A stretch of 64,000 bases of DNA from Paenibacillus phyllosphaerae (GCF_014192105.1 NZ_JACHXK010000014.1:62001-126000), one strand, 5' to 3'; counted from the first letter of the stretch, positions 24,053-33,640 are shown. A program made the numbers and translations. Notes: generated by a model not told the origin, from the letters alone.

Positions 24053-25536
24053 GGCGACGTCCTCCATACCGAATGGCTGACTCCAATACCGGCCGGAGCT
24101 GGCAGATGCGCTTGAACATGACACGCCAATTCAAGCACCATCGTCTGGGCATCTGATCCATAGACCGGCCATTGCGGAAGTTCCTCTACATTAGGATCGC
24201 CATGCCGGACAAAATGCATCCATGCCGCCCGCATCGCGCGGGCAAGCGCGTAGCCTTCTTCGCGGACGGCGTACGGATCGGCTAGATTTGCGCTGCCAGA
24301 GCTTGCAGTCGTAACGACCGATTCGGCCGTGGCATGAATAAGGCTGCCTTCGTAGCCATGCACAGCGCCGAGCGGACCGCCGTACTTAAGCCGATACATC
24401 CATACTTGCGTACCGGAAGCAACGAGCGATTCGGCAAGCTGAATGGCGCCGATCGTATACAGATGCTCGGTTAACGTCCGGCACCATGCCGCTGCCTCCG
24501 ACATGTCCGACGAGTAGCGGCGATACGTTCCCCATATCGCGCCGGCATTTTGCCCGAACAACCGCTCCAGCGTGAGCGGCTGCGGTTCCTGCAGACCCGG
24601 ATCCCAATAGATGAAACTCGCCGCTTCGTCCTCGTTGGATCCGATTAGCAGCGGCGGCCTCTTGCCAGGCAACGCCAACGATTCGAGCGGATCGAGCGGA
24701 ATGATAATACCGTCGGCAACCGGGCCGAACATATGCAGATTCCTTGCCGTATCCGGCCCGACCGCCAGCTGGGCCTCGATCAGCTGCCCATGCGGCAGCT
24801 CCAGCAGCTGCCGCGCCTCGCCAAACGAGAGCCCGAGCTGCTCGAGCATTCGGGATGTCGTGACGGACGCGGTCTCCTTGCCGCGAATCGACTGAGTTGC
24901 GCCGCTCTGCGCGATCGCTCTATGGAATAGTCCTTGAGCTGTTTCCATCGCATAGAGCGTGGACGTGATTTTGGCCCCGGCCGAATTGCCGACGACGGTG
25001 ACCTGCTGCGGATCCCCGCCAAAAGCCACAATATTCGCCTGCACCCAGCGCAAAGCCTCCACGATGTCGAGCATGCCGTTATTGCCGGATGTCTTATATC
25101 CTTCTCCGAGCACCTCTCCCAGGTATAGGAAGCCTAGCGCGCCAAGACGGTAGTTGATCGACACGTAGACGATGCCGTCTTCGGCTGCATATCGTAAGCC
25201 ATCGCATTCCGCTCCCTTGCCTGACGTAAAGCCGCCGCCATGAATATAGACCATCACCGGACGAAGCGGGCCATCGGCTCCCGGTGTCCATACGTTCAAA
25301 TTCAAGCAATCTTCCGATTGCTCAAGCTCGGGCATGAACCCTTGCGGATCATGCCGCTGAGGCGCGATCGGTCCGAACCGATCGCAACGCCGAACCCCTT
25401 CCCAAGCCGCGGCCGGAAGAGGCGGCTTGAAGCGTAGACGGCCTATTGGCGGCTCGCCGTACGGAATGCCGCGGAACACGAATGCCCCTGGTAGCAAGAC
25501 GCCTTCCGCTTTGCCTAATGTCGTCGTTACAATCAC
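24049..25536 (-). CDS. type B carboxylesterase (PnbA-like, GTG start)
   Basis: 495 residues, full length for bacterial carboxylesterase family B. FRGIPYGEPPIGRLRF, SEDCLNLNVWTP, the oxyanion-hole HGGG (99-102) and the nucleophile elbow GNSAGA (Ser185) are all present. Hydrolyses carboxylic esters; cytoplasmic as no signal peptide is seen. GTG at 25536 follows GGGGGACGG. Divergent from a LysR regulator 125 bases away, which probably controls it together with the coupled permease gene. Confidence 0.9.
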   Translation of the reverse strand: MIVTTTLGKAEGVLLPGAFVFRGIPYGEPPIGRLRFKPPLPAAAWEGVRRCDRFGPIAPQRHDPQGFMPELEQSEDCLNLNVWTPGADGPLRPVMVYIHGGGFTSGKGAECDGLRYAAEDGIVYVSINYRLGALGFLYLGEVLGEGYKTSGNNGMLDIVEALRWVQANIVAFGGDPQQVTVVGNSAGAKITSTLYAMETAQGLFHRAIAQSGATQSIRGKETASVTTSRMLEQLGLSFGEARQLLELPHGQLIEAQLAVGPDTARNLHMFGPVADGIIIPLDPLESLALPGKRPPLLIGSNEDEAASFIYWDPGLQEPQPLTLERLFGQNAGAIWGTYRRYSSDMSEAAAWCRTLTEHLYTIGAIQLAESLVASGTQVWMYRLKYGGPLGAVHGYEGSLIHATAESVVTTASSGSANLADPYAVREEGYALARAMRAAWMHFVRHGDPNVEELPQWPVYGSDAQTMVLELACHVQAHLPAPAGIGVSHSVWRTSP

Positions 25537-25661
25537 GTTAACCGTCCCCCATCATGCCTTGTTGTGATCATTATAGCTTCCGCCGTCCATAAGCTCTAAT
25601 ATATATTAAGCAATAGGTATCATAAGTTCTAGGTTATGCAAGATGAAAGGCGGACGAATGA

Positions 25662-26549
25662 ATGGAACTTCTGCAGCTGAGATATTTTCAGGCCGCTGCC
25701 CGGTTGGAGCACTTGACGAAGGCGGCTCACAGTCTTCACATCTCGCAGCCGGCACTTAGCAAAATGATCGCCACCCTCGAAGCCGAACTCGGGACGCGGC
25801 TATTCGAGCGCACGAGCAAATCCATCCGGCTTAACGCGCAGGGCGAGCAATTCCTGCACTATGTGGACCTCGCGCTGCAAGCGCTCAAAGACGGCAGACG
25901 CGCGCTTGCCGATGCGGACGGCTCGGAAGCGGCGCATGTCACGCTCGATGTTCGCGTCTCTTCGCATCTGCTCCCCGATCTGCTCGCGGAATATCGCCGA
26001 GCATGGCCGGATACGCAGTTTCATCTGTTGCAGCATGGCTCCCCGTATGGCAGCGCCGCGGACTTCGATCTCTGCCTATCCGACGGCGCGGCTCCCCCGG
26101 CGGGCACAGCTTCCCTGCAGCTGCTGGAGGAGGAGATCGTCGTCGCCGTTCCGGCCGAGCATCCGCTTGCCGCCAAGTCCAGGGTGAGTCTGGCCGAGCT
26201 TCAGGGCGAACGGTTCATTATGCTTCCGCCGGGCAAGCCGCTGCGCGAAACGACGGATGCGCTTTGCCGGCTCGCCGGCTTTACGCCGCTCATCCAGTTC
26301 GAGAGCGATGACCCGGCGACCGTCCGTGGTCTGATCCGCGCCGGACAAGGAGTTGCCTTCCTGCCTGCGATTACTTGGGGCGGCTCTTCGGGACCTGCCG
26401 TCGTGCAGCTTCCGCTAGCCGAAGACTATTGCCGGCGTTCGATCTCGCTCTCCTGGCCGCAGGATCGTTACATGACGAAGGCGGCCGCGTTGTTCCGGGA
26501 TTTCACCGTCCAATATTTCGCCAAACTCGCCGCTCGCAGCAAGCCGTGA
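25662..26549 (+). CDS. LysR-family transcriptional regulator
   Basis: 295 residues. N-terminal winged helix-turn-helix MELLQLRYFQAAARLEHLTKAAHSLHISQPALSKMI is diagnostic, followed by a ligand-binding domain with two periplasmic-binding-like lobes. Transcribed divergently from the esterase-permease pair; the 125-base spacer is AT-rich and should hold both promoters and the operator. The effector is likely an esterase substrate or product. Confidence 0.9.
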   Translation: MELLQLRYFQAAARLEHLTKAAHSLHISQPALSKMIATLEAELGTRLFERTSKSIRLNAQGEQFLHYVDLALQALKDGRRALADADGSEAAHVTLDVRVSSHLLPDLLAEYRRAWPDTQFHLLQHGSPYGSAADFDLCLSDGAAPPAGTASLQLLEEEIVVAVPAEHPLAAKSRVSLAELQGERFIMLPPGKPLRETTDALCRLAGFTPLIQFESDDPATVRGLIRAGQGVAFLPAITWGGSSGPAVVQLPLAEDYCRRSISLSWPQDRYMTKAAALFRDFTVQYFAKLAARSKP

Positions 26550-26640
26550 CCGATGCCAAGAAGAGCAGCAGCATGCATAAGCATGGAAAAAAGGCGGCCG
26601 CAATGGCCACCTCTATGTACACACGATGTATCACGATCGC

Positions 26641-27288
26641 CTATATTCCGCGCCGGATCGCCCATAGTCCCGCTTGCCGGATCAACCGGCGGTACGTCTC
26701 GTTCTTGAACGACGGGTTGTGATGGCCCGGCATCAGATACGCCACGCGGCCAAGCCCGAAGTCATGCGCCCACGCCGCCGGCCAGCGCTCGCCTTCATGC
26801 TCATATTCCATGAGCAGCGTACGCTCGCCGATCGGATCCAGGTCGAACCGGTAAGGCTCCTCCTCCATCGTGAAGCCTTCGATTCCCTGCATAATTTCAT
26901 GTCCTGCAGCGCCTGCAACCTTGTGGAAGCTCAGTTCCGTATAGGCGGGATGTCCGGTGAAACGTCCGCCGATCAACTGAGCGAGCTCTGGGTCGCATTG
27001 CAGCGATATTCCATTATGGATGACCAGCAGGCCGCCACCGTTACTTACGTACGACAGCAGTCCGGCTACTTCCTCGCGCGTCTTCTTGATTTGCCACGCG
27101 TCCGAGTAAGAGATAACGAGGTCGAACGGCGCAAGCTCCGAGGCGCGCAGCTTCCCGTAATCCTCCGTCACCGTCAGCTCCAGCGTTTCGCCGAAGATCT
27201 CCTTTAGCTCATCCATCGCGCCTTGCAGCGGGTGATATTGCGGATTCGTCATATCGCCTAACAGCAGCGCATTAGTGGATTGTGCCAT
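26641..27288 (-). CDS. ThuA-domain protein (glutamine-amidotransferase-like fold)
   Basis: 215 residues. NALLLGDMTNPQYHP, DLVISYSD, GGGLLVIHNG, HPAYTELSFHKV and AWAHDFGLGRVAYLMPGHH are typical of ThuA (trehalose utilisation) domains, which often pair with sugar dehydrogenases. AAGGAGGAG precedes the ATG. The broken SDR gene ends 13 bases upstream on the same strand, so this was the second gene of a two-gene operon. Confidence 0.85.
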   Translation of the reverse strand: MAQSTNALLLGDMTNPQYHPLQGAMDELKEIFGETLELTVTEDYGKLRASELAPFDLVISYSDAWQIKKTREEVAGLLSYVSNGGGLLVIHNGISLQCDPELAQLIGGRFTGHPAYTELSFHKVAGAAGHEIMQGIEGFTMEEEPYRFDLDPIGERTLLMEYEHEGERWPAAWAHDFGLGRVAYLMPGHHNPSFKNETYRRLIRQAGLWAIRRGI

Positions 27289-27301
27289 CTTATTCTCCTC
27301 C

Positions 27302-27958
27302 TTATGTCCAGCTCATCTCGGAGCCGGAATAGTCCCGGAATGCCGGATGTTCGCGTTCGGTTGTCTCGGCCTTGTAGTCCCGGATCAGGCTTGCGATGCC
27401 GGCAGCCGCTTGCTCGGTCGTAATGGCAGCTTCTTCGTTGAATTCGCCGCTCATGTAGCTTTTCATCCAGCCGGGGTGGACGACCAGCACCTAGCCGTAC
27501 CATCCCTCGCGCCACGCCTGATTGATTTGCCCCGCTTCGGAAGAAATGTTCACGACGAGTTTCTCCTCGCCGGCAAGCAGCAAGGATTGGAGCGCATGCG
27601 CCATCCGCAGCGGTCCGACCGCGTTAACCTCATACATCTCGTGCAGCAGCCCGTAATCGATGTCGCCGAGAATATTCCCTTCCTGATCGCCGCAAATCCC
27701 CGCATTGTTCACGAGTAGATCGATCTGTCCGGTAACGGAAGCAATTTCCTTCGCCGCAGCTTGAACACTCGATTCATTGGCCACATCGAGCGGCAGCGCG
27801 ATGATTCGCGCCTGTACTTCTTCGGGCAATTGGGTAAGCGCTTCCCATTCCGGCATAAATCTGCCCGCGAAGACGGTATAGCCGTCCTGGATCAACTCAA
27901 GCGTCAACGCAAACCCCAGTCCCCGGTCAGCGCCAGTGACAACCGCATATTTGGCCAT
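27302..27958 (-). pseudogene. short-chain dehydrogenase, broken by in-frame deletion that created a stop
   Basis: From ATG 27958 the frame reads a normal SDR N-terminus (VVTGADRGLG, LVNNAGICG, VNISSEAGQINQ) for 155 codons to REGWYG, then meets TAG at 27491. Reading past the stop in the same frame gives VLVVHPGWMKSYMSGEF and a normal SDR C-terminus for 62 codons. About 25 residues that should follow WYG, including the Lys of the YxxxK catalytic pair, are missing. A deletion of a multiple of three bases joined TA to G and made the stop. Enzyme activity is lost; the downstream part might still be translated. Confidence 0.85.
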
Positions 27959-28025
27959 CCAAGTTCACTCTCCCCTAGTTCGTCAACTTGTCTCGTCGCA
28001 GCAGGCGAGTCCGTAGTTTGTCCGC

Positions 28026-28553
28026 CTACTTCTCCTTATTCTTCAGCCATTCCTTGTACTCGGGCAGCGTATATTCGTCCGTCTTCACGACAACCCAGCG
28101 GTCTTCCTTCCGCTGCGCATGCAGCTTCATCAAATACTCGCCGCCGGACTCCATAAAATCCGAACGCAGATAAGTCATACTGCCGTGCACCTGAATAATG
28201 ATTTCGCTTTCATCTATAGACTCTACTTGAATCCGGCCATAACTTTCAATATCAAAATTCGCGTCAATCGGGTCCAGCTGCTGCATGGCTTTCATTTGAT
28301 CCCGTTCCGTATTGATGCCTAAGCTGCGATCCATCCCTTCCTGCAAGGCGGGATACTTGCTCCACAGAATCGACATGTCGCGGTTCAGCACGGCTTGCGT
28401 CCGATAATGCATATACTCCCTTGCGATCGACCTTAATTCTTCTTCGTGGGACAAATCCAATTCCGCCTTGGCGTCGACGGATTCGCTTATCGGGGACGGG
28501 GACACTTCACTGCAGCCGGTCATGAGGAGCAGAGCAAACAGAACGATGCTCAT
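28026..28553 (-). CDS. lipoprotein, hypothetical
   Basis: About 175 residues from ATG 28553, with a lipobox LLMTGC about 15 residues in. The frame stays open to 28634, so a longer signal peptide is possible. A 17-codon ORF in another frame (ATG after AGAGGAGG) ends just before this ATG and could couple translation. The mature domain has a Glu-rich helix then an NTF2-like alpha/beta part (YMHYRTQAVLNRDMS...VQVHGSMTYLRS...DRWVVVKTDEYTL). Function unknown; surface-located. Confidence 0.7.
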   Translation of the reverse strand: MSIVLFALLLMTGCSEVSPSPISESVDAKAELDLSHEEELRSIAREYMHYRTQAVLNRDMSILWSKYPALQEGMDRSLGINTERDQMKAMQQLDPIDANFDIESYGRIQVESIDESEIIIQVHGSMTYLRSDFMESGGEYLMKLHAQRKEDRWVVVKTDEYTLPEYKEWLKNKEK

Positions 28554-28816
28554 GCTTTCAATCCAACCACCTCTCAATCGCCGCTGCTTGCTTCCAGCGG
28601 TTCTGAACCATAGGATGCCTCCTCTATTGGACAAAATGGAATTCTCTTACAAGGTATAACGAGACGCCTTGCAGGAATGTTACATTTTCGACACAATATT
28701 GCCTCACGATGTTTACAATTGTTCATTATTTTGAAACAAGCACCCTTTACACTTGAAGAAGAACATCCGAACTTACACAATTCGACATTCGCATCATGGT
28801 AAAGGAGAACTTCAAC

Positions 28817-29680
28817 GTGTACAAACGCCCAGCACTTCTTATTCTTATCCTTGCCACGGTTACGCTCAGCGCGTGCAGTCTAGAGAACATCAATCCTTCC
28901 TCCCAATCCGGGGAGAGCGCCGCCGAGCAGCTTCCGATCCAATCGACGAGCAGCGGCGCAGCCGCTAAACCAAGCAGCAGCGGGGGGAGCGCAGGCAGCA
29001 CCCCAGCTAGCACCGCGAAACCTCCTGTGGCAGAGGACAAGCCGCAGAAGACACCCGAGCAGAAGCCCGATGCCGTTAAGACCGTAGCGAATGCTGCCTC
29101 CGTTACCGTGCTCGTCAATAAGAACAATCGACTGCCGGAGGACTATTCGCCAAGCGACCTGATCTATCCGGATATCAAATTCACTTTCCAGGAGAAAGTC
29201 GAAAAACGCATGATGGCACGAATAGCCGCCGATGCGATCGAGCAGCTGTTCGCCGCAGCAATCGAAGACGGCGAGCCGCTTGCAGGCGTATCCGCGTATC
29301 GTTCGCACGCTCGGCAGAAAACATTATTCGAATCGTATGTCAAGCGGGACGGATTGGAGAAGGCGCTCACCTATAGCGCGTATCCCGGGACCAGCGAGCA
29401 TGAAACCGGGCTCGCGATCGACGTGACCGGCGCGGACGGCAAATGCAGCGCAACCGACTGTTTCGGCGATACGTCCGAAGCGCGCTGGCTAGCCGATCAT
29501 GCTCATGAGTACGGCTTCATTATTCGTTATCCGAAAGGCAAAGAAGTCATTACCGGGTATAAATACGAGCCGTGGCATCTGCGGTATGTAGGCGTGGTGG
29601 CAGCTACGGCAATTTACAAGCAGCAGCTGACGCTGGAGGAGTATGATGGCGTCCTGGAGGCATCGAATATAGCCGGGTAG
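28817..29680 (+). CDS. VanY-type D-Ala-D-Ala carboxypeptidase lipoprotein (GTG start)
   Basis: 287 residues. GTG at 28817 is chosen because AAAGGAG lies eight bases upstream and overlaps an ATG at 28796. Lipobox LSAC (Cys20) is followed by a Ser/Ala/Pro/Lys-rich stalk and an M15B peptidase domain: SAYRSHARQ, SEHETGLAID (zinc ligands His195 and Asp202) and EPWHLRYVG (catalytic Glu251, zinc His254). It trims the terminal D-Ala from peptidoglycan stem peptides outside the cell. Confidence 0.92.
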   Translation: MYKRPALLILILATVTLSACSLENINPSSQSGESAAEQLPIQSTSSGAAAKPSSSGGSAGSTPASTAKPPVAEDKPQKTPEQKPDAVKTVANAASVTVLVNKNNRLPEDYSPSDLIYPDIKFTFQEKVEKRMMARIAADAIEQLFAAAIEDGEPLAGVSAYRSHARQKTLFESYVKRDGLEKALTYSAYPGTSEHETGLAIDVTGADGKCSATDCFGDTSEARWLADHAHEYGFIIRYPKGKEVITGYKYEPWHLRYVGVVAATAIYKQQLTLEEYDGVLEASNIAG

Positions 29681-29713
29681 AGATGAGGCAAGTAACAATC
29701 AATTATTAGACGT

Positions 29714-29770
29714 AAGACCTGTATCGCCGTAAGCGGGATTGCTCCCGTCTGCAGCTATACAGGTCTTTTT
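29714..29770 (+). terminator. intrinsic terminator after the VanY-type gene
   Basis: AAGACCTGTAT pairs with ATACAGGTCTT over an interior hairpin and is followed by TTTTT. Confidence 0.8.
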
Positions 29771-29774
29771 CCGC

Positions 29775-30581
29775 TTAACGTGATCCGTCTTCCGCCTCGT
29801 CATAACGAATCGGGACAATTCCTTTGGCCTGCACGAAGGCGAGGATCCGCGGGTCAGTGAATAACAGACGCTCCCAATGGCGGCCAGACGATACCCGATC
29901 TCCAGTGTAACCTGCATGTCCGAGATTACGCATCTCGGCGTTATCGTAAGCGGGATGACCGACAATCAGATACTCACCTGGTTTCAGTTGGTCCAGCTCA
30001 TGAATGACCGCACCGATCGGGTCATCGTTCCGCTCGATTGCATAAGGAGTCAGATGGGCGTACACCGTCGTGATCCAATTCCGGTAGTAAGGAATGGCAT
30101 TAATCAAGCCCTCGCGCGAGCACCAGTCATCGAACTCAGCCTCGAATCCGGGGATCGCCTTGCTGAAGTCCATATGCATATCCGCATAAGAGATGTGGAA
30201 GCCCAACGCGCGAAGCCGGTTCAACTGCGCCTGCAGCTCAGCCATAACCTCTTCCACTTGGGGGCCATGGACAGCTAACGCGGCAACGGTCTGGAAGAAC
30301 ATCCCTTCCCTGTCAACCAAGGAAGGCACGTGTTCTGGCGGCAGGACCGGCCCCCACCTCACATCGTCCCATTCTGCATTCAATGTGGCATGAAGACCGA
30401 AACAGACCTCCGCATGAGGCGCGAATCGGTCCGCTGCATCTTCAATCGCCCCGCAGCACGCCATCAGGGAGACATTCCGGAGGAAGCCGCACGAGATCGC
30501 TTCCTGAATCGCTCTGTTCGCCGTCACGCTACTCCCCGCGTCATCGCCGCGGGCAATGATGCGTATGGTGTCTGCTGCCAT
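29775..30581 (-). CDS. ChbG/YdjC-family carbohydrate deacetylase
   Basis: 268 residues. The metal-binding start is ARGDDAG (family consensus has ADDFG), with VCFGLHATLN, ADMHMDF and a C-terminal VGHPAYDN, all features of the family that removes acetyl groups from chito-oligosaccharides. GGGAGG precedes the ATG at 30581. It stands alone, convergent with the VanY-type gene. The first motif departs a little from the family, so the exact substrate is open. Confidence 0.85.
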   Translation of the reverse strand: MAADTIRIIARGDDAGSSVTANRAIQEAISCGFLRNVSLMACCGAIEDAADRFAPHAEVCFGLHATLNAEWDDVRWGPVLPPEHVPSLVDREGMFFQTVAALAVHGPQVEEVMAELQAQLNRLRALGFHISYADMHMDFSKAIPGFEAEFDDWCSREGLINAIPYYRNWITTVYAHLTPYAIERNDDPIGAVIHELDQLKPGEYLIVGHPAYDNAEMRNLGHAGYTGDRVSSGRHWERLLFTDPRILAFVQAKGIVPIRYDEAEDGSR

Positions 30582-30686
30582 CCTTTTGCCTCCCTGTTCA
30601 TTATTTCCACATTATTTCCATCTATCGTTAAAACAACACGGCAGACTCACAGAACTTCAATAATTCGCACCGATGCAGTACACATA

Positions 30687-30722
30687 GAAAAAACCGGAAG
30701 GGCAATCGCCTTCCGGTTTCTC
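30687..30722 (-). terminator. terminator after terC-like gene
   Basis: On the minus strand AAACCGGAAGG pairs with CCTTCCGGTTT, seven-base loop, followed by six T. Confidence 0.85.
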
Positions 30723-30742
30723 CTGACTTATTTTTAGTAAAG

Positions 30743-31438
30743 TTATGCCGCTTGATGCTGCGCGGATTCCTTTTTCTTTTTGACCTTGTTGGTCAACAGA
30801 CCTGCTGCAATGACGACGATGACCATTACGATCAGGAACGCCCATCTTACAGCCTCGCGTTCGTCGAACCATCCTTCAATCTTCGGCTCATGCGTGACCA
30901 TCTTGGCTGCCGTGTAGGCAAGGACGCCGGAACCGACATACATAATCCAAGGAAGCTTCTCGATCAGCTTGATGAACAAGGTGCTGCCCCAGACGACGAT
31001 CGGAATACTGATGAGCAAGCCCAGCACGACGAGGAGGAAGTTGCCGTGGGCCGCGCCTGCGACCGCGATGACATTATCCAGACCCATCGCCGCATCGGCG
31101 ATAATAATCGTCCGGATCGAAGCCCAGATCGTATTGCCGGCCTTGAGTTCCCCGTGGGAATCTTCCTGTACGAGCAGCTTATATGCAATCCACAGCAGCA
31201 TTACGCCGCCGATAAGCAGCAGCCAAGGAATCATAAGCAAATACACCACAAGCACCGTCGCCAGAATCCGGATGCCTACCGCTCCGATCGTTCCGCCGAT
31301 AATCGCTTGTTTCTGTTGTTCTTTTGGCAAGCTGCGCGCCGCCATCCCGATGACAATCGCGTTATCGCCCGCCAAGATAAGGTCGATGAACACAATCGTG
31401 ATCAGTGCTGTCCAAAATTCCATTGAGAAAAAATCCAA
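30743..31438 (-). CDS. TerC-family integral membrane protein (TTG start)
   Basis: 231 residues, seven hydrophobic segments. The acidic membrane motifs FIDLILAGDNAIVIGMA and IADAAMGLDNVIAVAGA are diagnostic of TerC (YjbE/YkoY type), linked to manganese export and metalation of exported enzymes. The C-terminus is Lys-rich. The TTG at 31438 has AAGGGGAAC upstream; a later ATG at 31423 has none. No yybP-ykoY manganese riboswitch could be seen in the leader. Confidence 0.88.
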   Translation of the reverse strand: MDFFSMEFWTALITIVFIDLILAGDNAIVIGMAARSLPKEQQKQAIIGGTIGAVGIRILATVLVVYLLMIPWLLLIGGVMLLWIAYKLLVQEDSHGELKAGNTIWASIRTIIIADAAMGLDNVIAVAGAAHGNFLLVVLGLLISIPIVVWGSTLFIKLIEKLPWIMYVGSGVLAYTAAKMVTHEPKIEGWFDEREAVRWAFLIVMVIVVIAAGLLTNKVKKKKESAQHQAA

Positions 31439-31720
31439 AATCTTCGTTCCCCTTCCCTTGCTACTAATGTCGGTCTTTTATTCTACCACTTGTACTTATT
31501 AAACAGAAAATAAAAATTTCCTGCTTCATGATGAATCTATTCTTTCGTGTATTGAAGAAGCACCCACTCTCCAGTAGTTGAATGCTTGTCCCAACAAGAC
31601 GGCTGCGCCTAGACTGATCCTGGCCGTAAGATCGCACGCGAATACGGCAATGGCTGTTGGAGTCATGAGATCCATACAGTCACTGCCGCATGTCTAGCTA
31701 TCGGTTTAACCGCTCGCCAG
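31439..31720. other. 282-base intergenic region with one possible small ORF
   Basis: Mostly AT-rich leader for the TerC gene (TAGAAT -10-like box near its 3' end). A 49-codon minus-strand ORF (31526-31675, hydrophobic in the middle) has no convincing ribosome site and is not called as a gene. Nothing else is recognisable. Confidence 0.4.
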
Positions 31721-32026
31721 TTACTCGAACCAATACACGCCATCCTCGTACCGGTTAAAAACAACCCGTTGCCCGATCTTCGGTATGCCCTGCGCGAGCC
31801 GCGCAGTTACGCGCGGGCCTTCGTCAAGGTCGACGAGAATGATCGCGTACGGCGCTTCTGCCGCCAACCGCTCGGGAGCGACGTAGATCGTCGTGCAGGA
31901 ATAGATCGTACCTGCCCCATCGGCTTGTATCGCGGTCAGCCCGCTGCCGGCGCATTTCGGACAGACATAGCGGGGCGGGACAGACCTCGTCTGGCACTGT
32001 TCACAATCATATAGTGTCATCTCCAT
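31721..32026 (-). CDS. Zn-ribbon OB-fold (DUF35) acyl-CoA-binding protein
   Basis: 101 residues. A rubredoxin-like zinc ribbon with Cys8, Cys11, Cys22 and Cys25, then an OB-fold with GTIYSCTTIYVAPE and YAIILVDLDEGPRVTAR. DUF35 proteins form obligate partners of SCP2-type thiolases and thiolase-like enzymes, presenting the acyl-CoA. It starts 15 bases after the thiolase gene, so the two are one operon. Confidence 0.9.
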   Translation of the reverse strand: MEMTLYDCEQCQTRSVPPRYVCPKCAGSGLTAIQADGAGTIYSCTTIYVAPERLAAEAPYAIILVDLDEGPRVTARLAQGIPKIGQRVVFNRYEDGVYWFE

Positions 32027-32041
32027 CGTAAGCCTGCCTCC

Positions 32042-33169
32042 TCATTTCCCGAAAATATGAACGGTTGCGTACGCGCCTGTACCGCCGAGATTTTGCGCCA
32101 AGCCGAGTCTCGCTCCTTCCACCTGATTCACGGCCTGACCCTGCAGCTGTTTCGCAATTTGTACAATCTGCGCCACGCCCGTCGCCCCGATCGGATGTCC
32201 GCGCGAGAGCAAGCCGCCGCTCGTATTGACCGGAATCTCCCCGCCATGCTGAAGCTTGCCTGCCTCGATCGCCTGCCATGCCGTCCCTTTGGCGAAGAAG
32301 CCCAAATCCTCCACCGCGAGCAGCTCCGTCATCGCGAAGCAGTCGTGCACCTCCGCCACATCGATATCCTCCGGCCCTGCTCCTGCTTGCGCATAAGCTT
32401 GCTGCGCCGCTTGCCGAATGGCCTCGATCGTGAGCAAGTCCGGAATATCCTGCATGAGCGGCGGTCCCGAAGCTTGCCCGGAGGCCAATACTCGAATGCC
32501 GCCGGCACCTGCCGCAATCACGACCGCGGCTGCGCCATCCGTGATCGGCGAGCAGTGATACAGGCCCAGCGGATCGGTAATGAGCCGCGCCTGCTGAATC
32601 TCGTCCAGGGTAGCCGGTTTGCGGAATTGGGCATGGGGATTGTGCTGCGCATAGCTGCGATTCTTTAATGCGACCATGGATAGATGCTCTCGCCCTGCCC
32701 CGAATTCATGCATGTACCGATTGGCGACGACGCCGAAGAAACCGGGGAACGTAAGGCCGGACATCCCTTCGCTAGAATCATTGTCCATCGCTGAGTTGAG
32801 CGCTTCGGTGACGATACTGGCCGCAGCATGCGTCATCTTCTCCACGCCGACGACGAGCGCCGTGTCATAGACGCCTGCCGCGATCATCAAATAAGCCTGA
32901 CGGAAAGCAATGCCGCCTGAAGCGCAGGCCCCCTCCATTTTTACGGCTGGAATCGGTCCGAGCCCCAGCTCCTTGGCCAGAATCGAGCCGATAATTTCTT
33001 GGCCCGCGAGCTGCCCGCCAAGAAAGTTGCCGGCATAGACCGCCCCAATCCTCGGATGACCAGCCGTACGCAATGCTTCGCGGCATGCGGCTAACGCCAG
33101 CGATTTCAACGTGTCCCCCTGCCTGCCGAATCGCGTCATCCCCGTCCCTGTAACCGACACTGCTCTCAT
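32042..33169 (-). CDS. SCP2-type thiolase (acetyl-CoA acyltransferase-like)
   Basis: 375 residues. The nucleophile is Cys82 in VKMEGACASGG; the His motifs are EVHDCFAMTE and SGGLLSRGHPIGATG. No C-terminal CxG motif is seen, as in SCP2/SCPx-type thiolases that work with a DUF35 partner. It should cleave or form a beta-ketoacyl-CoA bond in the cytoplasm. ATG at 33169 has AAGGAGG upstream. Substrate unknown; the partner gene follows directly. Confidence 0.9.
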   Translation of the reverse strand: MRAVSVTGTGMTRFGRQGDTLKSLALAACREALRTAGHPRIGAVYAGNFLGGQLAGQEIIGSILAKELGLGPIPAVKMEGACASGGIAFRQAYLMIAAGVYDTALVVGVEKMTHAAASIVTEALNSAMDNDSSEGMSGLTFPGFFGVVANRYMHEFGAGREHLSMVALKNRSYAQHNPHAQFRKPATLDEIQQARLITDPLGLYHCSPITDGAAAVVIAAGAGGIRVLASGQASGPPLMQDIPDLLTIEAIRQAAQQAYAQAGAGPEDIDVAEVHDCFAMTELLAVEDLGFFAKGTAWQAIEAGKLQHGGEIPVNTSGGLLSRGHPIGATGVAQIVQIAKQLQGQAVNQVEGARLGLAQNLGGTGAYATVHIFGK

Positions 33170-33301
33170 CAAGGCAACCTCCTTATAAGGGGTTTCTATT
33201 GTCAATGTATCGCAATGATGCGCATATATGCCGGAATTGTTCGGGAAGTTATCGGTTCTGCGAGCGAACGCCAAGAAGCACCTCCTCGCGATGAGGTGGC
33301 G

Positions 33302-33616
33302 CTAACTTGGCAGAGATGCCGGGGTTGTTAGTGAAGCAGAATTATTTCCTCGGCAATAATTTTTGCTTTCCGACAGGTTAAGACAGCACTTTTTGATCGA
33401 TTGGACAACGCGGTCCGGTTGGAATGGTTTGACGACGAAATCTTTGGACCCGGCTGAGATCGCATCGAGCACCAAACCTTGCTGGCCCATTGCCGATACC
33501 ATAATGATTCGGGCGCTGCCATCCATCGCCCTGATCCGCTTCACCGCTTCAATGCCGTCCATCTCGGGCATCGTAATGTCCATCGTTACGAGATCGGGCT
33601 TCAACTCATTGTCCAC
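33302..33616 (-). pseudogene. truncated CheY-like response regulator
   Basis: The frame begins inside the receiver domain at LKPDLVTMDITMPEMDG and continues through IIMVSAMGQQ and KDFVVKPF, then runs on into about 25 unrelated residues. The first ~45 residues with the acidic Asp-Asp pair needed for phosphorylation are missing and so is the normal C-terminal stop. It lies 24 bases after the stop of the CBO0543-like gene. A remnant of a chemotaxis-type CheY; no other chemotaxis gene is in the window. Confidence 0.8.
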
Positions 33617-33640
33617 ATACCCCCGTATCGCACGTATTGA

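Noticed and set aside
31439-31720. yybP-ykoY manganese riboswitch before the TerC gene, and a 49-codon ORF
   Set aside because: The conserved aptamer blocks are absent. The ORF has no ribosome site and no recognisable sequence.
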